From Mixia osmundae IAM 14324 (lineage: Eukaryota; Basidiomycota; Mixiomycetes; Mixiales; Mixiaceae): DNA of 64,000 nt. Below are positions 1-10,160 of this stretch, piece after piece (position 1 is the stretch's first letter; the number at the start of each line of letters is the position of its first letter). Position numbers and translations under genes: made by a program. The notes below the pieces were generated by a model. That model worked only from the letters and a program-made list of their open reading frames with translations. It had not been told where the DNA came from and did no database searches. The stretch spans positions 723,146 through 787,145 of the forward strand of contig NW_014575558.1 in NCBI RefSeq assembly GCF_000708205.1, given 5' to 3'.

Positions 1-1752
1 AAGCACACGACAGCCTTCTTCGTCCCCGTCGTCTTCCTTCTCGCACGCAGAGACGCCTTATGTCTTTGCAGAAGATGAGGGGTACAATGCCTACGCGTCT
101 GTCTCGCAACCAACGACGACCGACTCGCCTACACACGAGCGCAGTGCACCACTGGACGGCGCATTCACTTCTGTGAGGCTATCACCAGATACACAGAAAG
201 CTTTCCAGCTCAGCGCTGCAGGCACCAACGGCCGATACGTGTCTGAAAAGACAGTGCAGGACAAAGCAGCCATCGAACATAAAGCCGAAGAGCCAAATGT
301 TTCCCCTAAAGCGACGCACAAGAAACGTATGTCCGGCAACGGCATCCTGCCCATCAAGATCGACGGAAGTCCCACTCGACCCCGGCATACTCGATCGCCA
401 AGCCTGCAGCGCTCGCCAAAGCAAGAAAGAGCTTCTGTGCAGACTTCGCAGGCGTTCACCGACACGTTCAAGAAGACAAAATCCACCAAGCCGGCGACGA
501 AGGCGACTGTACTCCAGCAGGTCGTCTCTTCCACTCGACCACATCATCTGCCTCCCAAGAGCAAGCTGGAAGAACAGAAGCATTTGCAACAACTGGATCA
601 CATGCGTATAGCAGCAAAGGAGACAGAGAAGAAGAAACGTGCAGCTGCAGCAATAAGGAAGCAGGCGAGAGATCGAGCAGCGGCCGAGGCTTTCTCTACT
701 TGGGAAAAGGAGATATTGCCCAATTGGCATGCGGTGGGATCGAGCGCGAAGCTCAGAGATGTCTGGTGGAGTGGCACCATGCCCGTACGGTATCGTGCCA
801 ATCTATGGAGTCTCTGTATCGGTAATGGTCTCGCCATCAGCAAAGGTCTCTGCCTCTCATCTTTTGTCGCACATCTGCTGACTGAGGACCGCAGGATCGT
901 ATGCAAAGGCACATCAGCTAGTCAGTCGACTACTCACATCTTCAACATACCCAGAAGAGATCCTCATCATGATCGACCATGACATTTCACGGACGATGCC
1001 CAACATAAAGCTGTTCGACAAAGAGAACGGCCCCATGTGGTCCGATCTCAGGAATCTCTTGCTCGCTCATAGCGTCTTCTGGCGCGATCGACCGTCTTAT
1101 GCGCCCGGGATATGCTTTCCAGCTGCCATGCTGCTCATCTCCATGCCACCGCCCGAAGCTTTTGTCGCTCTTGTCAATCTTGTCAACAAGAGCTGCCTCA
1201 AGTCTTTCTATGCAGGTGTATCAGACGAGGTAAGTCAAGCTCTGCTCGAGCTCTTCCGATTTTGAGCACCAGACTGGCACACAGATAGAGGCATACTATC
1301 GCATATTCGGTACGCTGCTGGCCGACACGATGCCCAAAGTCTATCGCAACTTTGTCGCACACGATGTCAGACCGAATTATTATCTCGGACCCTGGCTGAC
1401 GACGCTCTATACGCCCTTCTTGCCCTTGGACTTTTGCACGCGCATTTTCGACGTCTTTGTGCTCGAAGGCGATTCCTTCCTCTTTCGATTCGCGCTAGCC
1501 CTGCTACAAGCCATGGAACCCAGACTGTTCGATCCCGAGAGTGATGCCCTCGAACGAATCTTTGCAGGTACCGATGCTGGTGGTAGAGCGATAGCCTCGC
1601 GCACAAAGGGCGTACCCGAGAGCCAGATCACGCCGCAAGATGTCTACGAGGCATACGGACTAGAGGAAGACGAGGTGTTTGCGATTGTCAAATCTACAGA
1701 GTGGAAGGACTCGACTTGGTCAAGACTCGTCGAGCGCGAACTGCCAGACTAG
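1..1752 (+). CDS. TBC-domain Rab GTPase-activating protein, TBC1D12/TBC1D14-like (5' partial)
   Basis: The reading frame is open from base 2, so the start lies upstream. Coding exons are 2-845, 895-1229 and 1285-1752, giving 548 visible residues. The first 200 residues are Ser/Lys-rich and disordered, followed by a Lys/Arg/Ala-rich helical stretch near 600-690. The TBC domain begins about base 780 with an RANLW motif followed by SLCIGN, as in TBC1D12/14, and continues with IDHDISR, which carries the catalytic arginine finger. The second TBC finger motif, normally YxQG, reads YAPG, so the glutamine is missing. Known role of the family: stimulating GTP hydrolysis by Rab proteins in endosome/autophagosome traffic. 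Whether this protein is an active GAP is uncertain because of the lost glutamine. It converges on the kinase gene 131 bp away. Confidence 0.85.
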
Positions 1753-1882
1753 ACGAACACGCTTGTAATACAAATAGACAAGCCATGTTGCATAGAATGC
1801 TGCTCTTTGCGAAAGTGCATCGGATCTACAGTGAAACCGCAGCCCTTCATTACTCTGGAACTCCGATGAAAAGTGGTCATCA

Positions 1883-3845
1883 CTACGGTGCTGGCTGAGC
1901 TACTGCCGAGCCCTCGTCGTCTATCTTGAGCGCAAAGTAAGGATGCGTCAAAGCCTCTCTGATGGTGAGCCGTTCTTTCGGGTCCCAGGTGAGCAGCTTC
2001 TCAAGCAAGTCGAGGAACCGGTGGTTCACGATCGAGGTCGGCTGCACGATCTCCTGCAGATCCGACACTGTTAGCATAAGTCCCAGATGCTGATTGATGT
2101 CCGACTCACTCTCAAGGGCTTCATCGCCTTTACAAATTTCCGACTTTGCTTGGATGTGCTTGACTGAGGAAAGTCAAGCTTCTTGTCTGGCCGGAACCAT
2201 TCCGGCCTCGCTCGTCTATACGTGCATGATCAGCTCGTCGTATGAGAGCGATACGAAGAGCACTGACTGTGCTGCTCTTTGCAAGTGAGCAGGCATCCGG
2301 CCAAACACGACTTCCATCATTGCAAGGTGCTCGAGGTTCTCGTGCGTCTGGAACAATGCTTCGCCGGTATAGAACTCGACGAGTATGCAGCCGACTGACC
2401 AGACGTCGCAAGGGTACGACCAGCCAAGACCTGCACATTGCATGCAGCATTAGCACAGCATGTGCTGGCAGCAAGAGAGCCAGGCTTGCCTAGTATGATC
2501 TCCGGCGCGCGATAGTGCCGGGTCGAAACGACGCTCGCATGGTATTCGTCTTGAAAAGTCGCGCTTCCGAAATCGATAAGCCTTATCTCTGATGACCGCA
2601 GTACTTTCTTAGTCTTCGAGGAGCCACGCTTGAGCGGTACGTCTCTGGCATCGTTGTCGACAAGTAGAATGTTTTCTGGCTTGAGATCTGTATGGATCAG
2701 TCGGCAATCATGTACGACTGTAGCTGTATCAGCTTTGCGCGATGAAGAAGCGCCGGACGCACAAGCTACACTGCTGAGTAGCTGTCGTGCAAAGTCTTGT
2801 ATCTGGCTATCGGGAAATGGCGCATAGCTGTTGTCTTTGAGGAAGTCGAAAACGCTGACAGACAGCAGCTCAGAAGAAATGCAGATGTGCCCTCGATCGT
2901 CGAAGCAGTCGAGCATGTGAATACATTTGCTAGCGTCCAAGTCAGCTGAGCGTGATCGCGCGTAGGGTGAACGTACTTCGAGTTTTTCGGATCTCGTTCC
3001 CGCAACAGATTGAGGACTTTGATCTCGACTTTGCTGGCATCTCTACAGCTCGAGAGCGCAGTCAGAATTCATCCTAATTGCGCCGGCTCGACTTGCCTAT
3101 ACTTCTGGATCGCGCGAATGATCTTTACGGCTACAGTGCGCTGCTCCTTGAAATAGAAGGCCTCGACAACCTTGCCGAATGTACCTTGACCTAGCAATCT
3201 GATGATTCTGTCTGTAAGCATGAGCGTAATCAGTTTCGCACGCTTTCAAACGCAGTGTGACCGACATCTCCCCCTATCGAGAAATTCGCCAGGTCTGACG
3301 ATAAAATGGCCTTCCTTGTCGTCACAGGGTAGCGCTGAGCTGCTCGCTATCGGTGGCGGTGGTACGCGCGAAGCGTAAGAGCTCGCGGGTGTCTCTTGCG
3401 CAACTTTCCTCTTCCGCGAAGCGACAGCTGCCGGCTTGGCGGCAGGAGCAGCAGGTACACCCATGCCGTTCGAGGGTCCCGCATGAGCGAGCTGTTGGAC
3501 TTGTGCAGGTAGCTGAGCGGCCTGATACTTTGCGGCATAGCCGTTGGTCAAAGGCGGCGCTTGGGCCTGTTGCTCTGTCCGTGCACCATTTCTGCCGTTG
3601 GTTGCACTTGAGCTAGTGCGAAACGGCGGGTCTCTGTACGTGTAGGCTGCGCGGGTCGCAAGATTGGAAGCGCCAGAAGCGGATGAGCCAGAATGACGAG
3701 CTCGTTTCGCACTCCGTGTCTCGATTGGCGGCGTATCTTCGATGACGATGACTTCTCGTCCGCTGTCCTGCCTGACGGTGGTATAGTGCGGAGGTGTGGG
3801 TAGGCCAGTTGGCTGAGTATGATTCCGTCGCGTCACGGACGACAT
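1883..3845 (-). CDS. LAMMER (CLK/Lkh1-type) dual-specificity protein kinase
   Basis: Coding exons are 1883-2053, 2110-2215, 2268-2430, 2490-2717, 2763-2929, 2977-3042, 3097-3211 and 3266-3845, giving 531 residues. The first 190 residues are low-complexity. The kinase domain shows the P-loop GQGTFGKV, the VAVK lysine, HTDLKPEN in the catalytic loop, DFGSATF, and [17 protein letters not shown] and the EHLAMMEV segment identify the LAMMER family, which phosphorylates SR splicing factors and other nuclear proteins. The signature normally reads EHLAMMER, but here the arginine is valine. Introns 2431-2489 and 3043-3096 start with GC, not GT; each is forced by reading frame and family alignment. The start is the first ATG of the long first exon; an upstream 5' exon cannot be excluded. 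Confidence 0.92.
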
Positions 3846-5293
3846 GACGTCGTTGTCGCGAGACCGCCGGTGATGCTAATCAGATCGGTATCGTGCTGAT
3901 GTCTGAACGTCAGAGAGAGCTCGTCTGAGCTCCACAGCGGGTTTCTGCGTGTTTGAGTCCGATGCGGGCAGTGGATCGTTGGCAGTGCCAATAAGAGCTG
4001 ATCGTCGCAGGAGGAGCTGCCAAGTGGACACTAATGAGCCGAGCAGCTCGATTAGCCGTTCTTGACGTATCACCAGGTCGACAGATGTCAGTACGAGCGG
4101 ATTGAGACCAGACAAGATATAGACAGAGCAAGCTGAACGAGTGGCGAGCAAAGGAGACAAGACGGCGTCACTCGAGCTGTGTGAAGCTCAGATCGTCACC
4201 GCACTTCTGCCGCCAGGTGTGAGCTAGCCTTCAATCGATGTACGGACCGATTTGACACGAGCAAAATGGACCGGCAGACCGATCTGAGGCTACTGGAGCT
4301 ATGAACCAGCCCAGTTGCGACTCCGGCGTACGATAGGCTCAGGGCGGCGTAGACGCGTTCGCCTTGTGTCGTTTGACTGCAGAGTGGTCCGCGGATCAAG
4401 AGCGCGAGTGAGGGAGCTAGCTGTCTGTCGGTCGAGTGCCTGACCGCTTGGATGAGCCGACACGAATGCGCTCCCAGCCCTGCGAGACGGCACTCTTGAC
4501 GCTTTTCTCTCACACCAAGATGCTGCCACGTGGCGTACCAGCCTCCGCCTGTGAAAAATGACTCAATCTCGTTCGTCCTTATAACCTCTGAAGAGTCCGC
4601 TGATCAAAGACCGCGGTACTTTGCTACACACAAGAGACTTTGCCCCTTGTCTCTACCTCTCGCAAAGGGGCTAAGGTCCGAGTAAACTGTCCCTCAATGT
4701 CGGTGCCTCGTGCCCTTCATTGGCTACGTCCTGTCGAGTCAGAAGCGCCCGCAAGGGTTCGTGGACGGCAGACGGCAGTGACAAGAGCTCGAGACGAGCC
4801 GATCGGTCATCTCGATACGCGTGCGCTACCAGAAATACCTCTGGTCTTTGCTTCTTTACTTTCCCAAAGACGCTTCTCAAAAGGAAGACGAGGGAGATAA
4901 GAAGTCTGATCAGATTGGCAATGGTGCATAGGGACTGCCCTTTGCTTGTTTCACGATTGCGATGTCGTCCCATCCATCGGGACAGCGAAGCGGCTTGAGT
5001 GCAATCCGCGGTGTGCTACCCACACATGCTCTTCCAGAGCGTGCGCATAACTCAATTCGGACTACTCTTGATCAGCGGACTCCTTCTCTCCTAGAGCGCT
5101 CACATAGGATGACACACGGTCCCGCAAAAGGGAGCAGATCGCTCAAAGTCGAGGCTGATCGTTCCAAAAACGATCAGCTTCCGGGCGCAAGCCAGAGTGA
5201 CTCGATGCTCCCTCGTGATATGACCATGTCTGATTCTTTTGCTACCTGCAATGCATACTGTGTGCAACAACATGTGTCGTGATTCGAGAGCGA
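3846..5293. other. Long intergenic region between kinase and GID9 genes
   Basis: These 1.4 kb hold no recognisable gene or tRNA on either strand. Much of it is probably promoter and 5' leader of the LAMMER kinase, which reads away to the left. This is by far the largest empty stretch outside the secreted-protein islands in an otherwise packed window. One polar reading frame near its right end (4962-5282) is listed separately. Confidence 0.5.
4962..5282 (+). CDS. Candidate small polar protein, unrecognised
   Basis: An uninterrupted frame from ATG to TGA encodes 106 residues rich in Ser, Arg and Gln. It ends 11 bp from the convergent stop of the GID9 gene, a spacing typical of real convergent pairs in this window. 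I recognise no domain, signal peptide or membrane segment. It could equally be chance, because other frames of similar length in this region look meaningless. Confidence 0.22.
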   Translation: MSSHPSGQRSGLSAIRGVLPTHALPERAHNSIRTTLDQRTPSLLERSHRMTHGPAKGSRSLKVEADRSKNDQLPGASQSDSMLPRDMTMSDSFATCNAYCVQQHVS

Positions 5294-6761
5294 TCATGAA
5301 ATGTAGACCTTCTTCAGCTCGTGAAGCGCATACTCCTTGCCTGTACGAGGGCAGCGAACCGTGCCACCCGACTCGGCAGCCATGCGATGCATCGCCTACA
5401 CAGACGTCAGCCAAAGATTGCGCTGTCCTCTTCTTACAGTGACGCACCTCGCTGGAGTAGATCATTCCGTTGGGCATGCACAGCGGCACATTGTCATCTT
5501 GCATGACTTTGCCAGAGATGAAGCAGACGATTGTCGAATTGACATGATGACTAAAGGGCACTTTGCCCGCTTTAGCCAGACCACCAAGTGCTTCGTCATC
5601 GCACAGTGGACAGTTGATGTTACGCAACTCGGTAGCGCTGTGTGTGCACGCAGGCGTTTTGAGAGCTGCCATGCCTGCATGCAGCGGGAGGAAGAGCGTA
5701 GGCATTGGTGGAAGACCGTAGAGCGTATAGATAGCAAGCCTGAAAGATGCTTGTATCCTAGTCCACCACGCTAGATCGTACAGGTCCTGCGAATTCGGCT
5801 GTCTGTAAGCCAGTACGCCTGCAAATGATGATGACCTGCCTTGTACGGCAAACATTTGGTATCTGGCGCAAAGGCAAGCAGTGCCATGGCTTGTTTGATC
5901 TCATCCGGGTAGGTGCCTTGCCATGGCGCAAGCTGCTTGCGGGCATACTGAATCGCCTGGCCGAGCTGTCGTAGCCGACAGAGCTCGACAAACTCTTGCA
6001 GTCGTAGCTCGAACTCGAGCGAGCTCTGCGCGCAACGTCAGTCGTGTCTACTTTCGCAGCAGGTGACCCACCTTGATGCGCTTGAGACCGGTAGCATTCT
6101 CTTTGCACCATGACAGTGCTTCGGTGACCTTGCGCTCGGCCAGTGCGGCATCTATCCTCCTCATCTCATCGTACAGTGCTGCATCGACAAGTGGCTCGAT
6201 CGATTCTTCTTCTGCGTACATGCTCGCTGTGATCTCGTACGACTGTCTATGAAAGTATTCGGTGAGCTGCCGAGCGAGGCGGATCGCGCGCCAGTCCGCA
6301 TAAGCCGCTTCGCTATCAGGCGACGAACCGGACGCGATCTGGTAGAGCTGGTCAAGATGAGCGATCCGTTCGCGCATGGCATGCTGTGCGGTCTTGTAAG
6401 TCTTTGTGGAGTCGTCAACCTGATGAGAACATGTCAGATCGTATGCTCATGCCCAGACCGAAGGCGTACCTTGCGTTTGAGTGCGAGCATCTTGGTCAGC
6501 ATGCTTTCGACAGTCTTTAGCGCTTCTTGCTGGTCTGTCGGCGTATCGGAAGACATCCGCTTAGCTATGATGTCGGACATGTTGCTGAGCTCTCTGTCGA
6601 TGGCCCGCTGATTGGCCTTGCTCGTCTTGCGCATCTGCTCGAATGGGATCTGTTCTGCAATGTCAATTGCACCACACAGCTCGTGAGCGAGTGAGACACA
6701 CCTTGAGGAAAGGCTGCTCTAGCAGAAGCACATTCTCGACGTTGATCTTGCCAGTGTCCAT
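5294..6761 (-). CDS. FYV10: GID/CTLH ubiquitin-ligase subunit Gid9/Fyv10 (MAEA homologue)
   Basis: Coding exons are 5294-5395, 5448-5786, 5840-6025, 6072-6419, 6470-6649 and 6702-6761, giving 404 residues, the usual family length. The N-terminal coiled segment is followed by a LisH-like stretch (YFHRQSYEI), a CTLH region, and a C-terminal degenerate RING starting INCPLC and ending CPRTG and KKVYIS, the family's characteristic terminus. Gid9 pairs with Gid2 as the catalytic RING dimer of the GID E3 ligase, which destroys gluconeogenic enzymes when glucose returns. Intron 5787-5839 begins GC; the phase-0 junction to the DLYDLAWW segment allows no GT donor. It faces the secreted-protein gene at 7009 across 247 bp. 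Confidence 0.93.
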
Positions 6762-7008
6762 CTTGCGAGGGAGCGTATGACGGTGCGCCGAGGCGGATCG
6801 AGTCGACACAGATGCGACACTTTGCTATCTTTCGCGTCGCGCTGCAAGGACTCGATCGGTCTTGCGGCGCCCAACATTCCGCTTGACTACCTCACAGCGC
6901 GGACATCTATGCGACATCTCATCAGGAAAACACTTTGTCTCCCTCCTCCTCCAGCACGATTTGTCCTTCCCAGTGACTCGTCAGGAACATCCGTAGTCGA
7001 CTTCGACG

Positions 7009-7690
7009 ATGTTCAACTACAAGAGCATCATCGTTTGCCTCGTCCTCTGCTCGACGAGCCTCTTCGCTCATCCTGCCGCCGTTCAAAGTGAACTCACAGA
7101 GCGATCTGTTGCTACGGGCCAATGCACCATGCTGTTCGCTACCAGCCTCGGAACTTTTGCCACCGGGTTCTCTTTCACTGACGGCGGCGGTCGTGTATGT
7201 CACCACAGCCTGCTCCGTCGACTGACCTTATCTGAGCCCTACAGATTGGCGTCGTCAACACGATCGACAGTCCACTCGTCGTGACATCAAAGAATGACCC
7301 CAACCCGGCGCAGTTCAAGAATGCAAAGTGGACAAAGACGAGTCTCCATTGTATGTTTGCATGCTCGCATACGGCCGAGTACTGACTGAAATTAGTCGAT
7401 GGCGATGTACTGTCACATCGCTTTGTCTTTGACGTGGATCTCTATAGCGATCCCGCTTTCACCTACTTCAAACTCGCCGTCCTCGGCCAGTTTGTCTACC
7501 AAGACTTCCGACATCTCTGGCTCATGCCCAAAGGCAAGCAAAGACCCCTTTGTGCCTGTCTACGTACTCAAACCCGCAATATCCAGTTTCGTTTGGTCTG
7601 GTTTGCGGCACGCCTGGCCGACCAGAGGTACCCGTGTGGCAGCCGAAAGATTACGTCGGATGCACGCCCGACAATCTTGCGACCTGCTAG
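7009..7690 (+). CDS. Small secreted protein, family 2 (FGxxC type)
   Basis: Coding exons are 7009-7194, 7245-7350, 7396-7533 and 7587-7690, giving 177 residues. Residues 1-20 form a signal peptide (hydrophobic core ending LFAHP). The mature protein alternates hydrophobic and polar residues like a beta-sandwich, with the run FDGD, then FVFDVDLYSD, then SFGLVCGTPG, and ends TPDNLATC. The last intron (7534-7586) starts GC; using it turns an arginine-rich, unlikely tail into a plausible Cys-containing one. The DG and FGxxC landmarks recur in the genes at 62523 and 63748 and more weakly in 9356. No function is recognised; it may act at the cell surface or as an effector. Confidence 0.7.
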
Positions 7691-7839
7691 GTCGGCAAAT
7701 GCAATCCTAGATCAGACTATAGGCATACTGGTTGCGATAATGCCTGAACAATGCTGAAGTCGACATGTCCTGCATGTCTGCCTACACCATTTGCGGCCAG
7801 GTCAAGCTACGCATCTAGAAATGCGGTCGAAGTCTGCTG

Positions 7840-8743
7840 TCACAATGTATCTGAGTCCGAATCCCAGCCTTCAGAGCAGTCGTCCGGGTGCTCTAGGAAC
7901 ATTTCCTCTGCCTTGTCGCGCCACTGACACTTTTTGTTGGATTCCAAACGGCCCTGTATGACCCGACAGGTGTCGACTTCTACTTCGCACTCGAGTGGCC
8001 CTGCGGACGCCGTCAGAGATGCATGGGTACGCTGCTCTTGTAAGTGTACACATGACGAAGCTGTGGAAATGCTCGCGGCAGTATGCTGCATGGTCCAAGT
8101 GTTCCTTCCAATCGCAGAATGCCGAGATGGTCTCTCCCGAAAAGGTGAGAGGGTCACCTGCGCGCTCAGGTCAAGAGGCACGACGAGAAGCGACGTCTGT
8201 GAAGCCCACGAGCGATGAGGCGAGCGTCGAAGGTGCGTAGATAGCGTATGTCGCAGCATTTCTTCATCAACTCCTCAACGCGCGGATCAGGAGCCACAAG
8301 CCATTGGGTGGTGTGGCGTAGCACCATCTTCATGATCCACACTGTCGCGGTCTTAGCGGCTGAAATCACACCAAGCAGAGGAGCCCACGCTGATCGTTAG
8401 GGTCCGCCTTGTCCAGTGAAGCCTCGCAATGCACGCCATCGGACTAGATCGGAACCTGAGCTTTGCTGCTATGCGGTGATCCGAGACTCACACAGCTCAT
8501 GTGAGTCCTTGTGCACTTTTCCGGCTGGAGATTGGCATATCCACGCCATTCGGGCGCCGTCACTCGCGCCGTGAACGCGAAGGGGCCTTTGGGTGTCTTG
8601 CTTTCGCAACGGGCCTCGCATGCGGTGAATTGCAGGCAGAAGGCTCTCGTTTTCGACGGATGCGGTACTTGTATGATGTTTGAGCAAATTATTTGGGAAA
8701 GTGAGAGCAAGAGGGCGAAGAGGCTGAGCAGCATGACATGCAT
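7840..8743 (-). CDS. Small secreted cysteine-rich protein, family 1
   Basis: A signal peptide (residues 1-20, Leu-rich) is followed by a segment with KTRAFC, ACEARC and PEKC. A later exon carries KKCC and RLIA, another begins DPLTFSGE, and the last holds WPLEC and KKCQW. Introns 8158-8209 and 8001-8049 are clear. The junctions between 8491 and about 8360 are less certain: one needs a 29-nt intron or a structure I could not place. The order of motifs and the split TGG codon before the last exon match the gene at 20004, so these are paralogues. No homologue outside this window is recognised. Confidence 0.6.
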
Positions 8744-9355
8744 GGCAGCGACGAGTGACTGGATTTCGAACGCGCCTTTGGATCTGTCGATCAAAGCTTT
8801 CGCGCGTTTTGCACTTTGCGCAAGTTGCGCCTGCCTTGTTTGGTGTCTTCAGACCGCAATATCCCCTCTATACAGCCTCTAGCGCTTTGCCATACCACAT
8901 GCTGGCTACCGCACAACCTCTGTGCTATCAAGTCGCCCTCTCCGGCTGCAAGCCCGGTCACATCGCGTGCCGACCCGTTGGTGACAGACTTCCTTCAGTG
9001 CAATTGATCTACAAAGACTTTGGCTGCAACTCAATACATCTCAAACGTGGATCCTGGTGGACTGCATGACTTGACAACGCTGAAAAGCTACGTGCCATCC
9101 GCCACTGGGATCATCCCCATTTTCGCCACATCAGCGGGCGCATTTGGTGGCATCTCCACTTCTGCTGTCTGCTGAACGGATTTTTGCAACATCTCGCCGC
9201 TCTCAGAAATGGTGGTCCTTACGACGTGTAGCATCGAGCCGGCTCACGACGGGCGCCTGCACGACCATCGGCGACTTCTTGGCTTGTTACCGTCACGACG
9301 ATAGCTGGTTCGCTCTGCTGCGAATTTTTGCTTCTCTAGAGACGATCCGGCGAGC
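8744..9355. other. Intergenic stretch with one doubtful reading frame
   Basis: This 612-bp stretch is the shared upstream region of the divergent secreted-protein genes at 8743 and 9356. In its middle, 8816-9172 (+) reads as a Cys- and Pro-containing segment, then after one TGA (9005-9007) continues in the same frame into a protein-like tail ending ISTSAVC. A 36-nt intron removing the TGA is possible but short. It may be a decayed secreted-protein gene. I place no confident start codon. Confidence 0.3.
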
Positions 9356-9955
9356 ATGATGTTGAACGTGCTATTTCTCATAGTCAGCATGCTTGCTTTA
9401 GCCCTGACCGGCACCGCCTCGCCAGTCGACGCCGCGCCTTCGTCCCTGACCAAACGCGCCTTTACAACCGACTGCACATTGACCGGCAGAGCTGGCAATA
9501 TTCCCGCTATGTATATCTTCTCGATGGCATATGACGTAGAGTCAGCGGTCTATTCGTCATTGGTTATGCTTGTCTTGAAGTGAAACTTTCCACAGCTTCT
9601 TTGTCAGGGGATCTAGCCCTCAGCCGCATGTGACCGTTACCTCTTCGGGCTACGGCTTCGGCGATACATCAAGAGCCGACCACTTCAGTCTGATGAATTG
9701 TGCGTACGCCTCAAGGCACGCAAAGATCAGATTCATGTTGATGCGCAGATAACAATTTTAATGGCAACACCTTCAACATACAGGTCAACCACTCACCGAC
9801 TGGAGTGCTACACTCATTCAGCCTCATCGGGGCCAAGACCGGCTATCGTCCAGTGACTGCGGACATGTCAGTCCTTTTGCTGGATCATAGTAGCCGTTGA
9901 CGCCTTGCATCGCAGCAAGCTAGAGTGCGCGGGCATCGCCGTCAAGCAGGTCTAG
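9356..9955 (+). CDS. Small secreted protein, probably family 2
   Basis: Coding exons are 9356-9540, 9596-9699, 9749-9866 and 9916-9955, giving 148 residues. A signal peptide (residues 1-21) is followed by SLTKR, a possible Kex2-type site, then TTDC. The mature part has alternating beta-like segments, a NFNGN motif in the place of FDGD in the neighbour at 7009, and a final exon with KLECAG. Exon number and the phase-1 second intron match gene 7009. The last intron is not forced: without it the protein would end at 9900. No known domain is recognised. Confidence 0.6.
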
Positions 9956-10160
9956 CCATACTTTCCTATCTGAATATGCATGCTGTTCGCACAGACAATG
10001 TCGCGCGCGCAATCGTCCACATATGCACCCGAGCAGGCCCGGCTTCGACCGCTGCTCATGCAAGTGGGAAAGTGTCATGTCCGCCGATCCCGTAAAGGCC
10101 TTCTTGCTCAAGCGCAACAGCCGTGACGGCTGAACTCAGGCTGATCTGCATGTGCTGCGT

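Noticed and set aside
3846-5293. tRNA or other RNA gene in the empty region
   Set aside because: No B-box-like GGTTCGAATCC element or cloverleaf was found by eye on either strand.
5100-5855. Minus-strand frame extending past the GID9 stop
   Set aside because: Runs through intron 5396-5447 in the wrong frame; splicing gives the conserved GID9 C-terminus.
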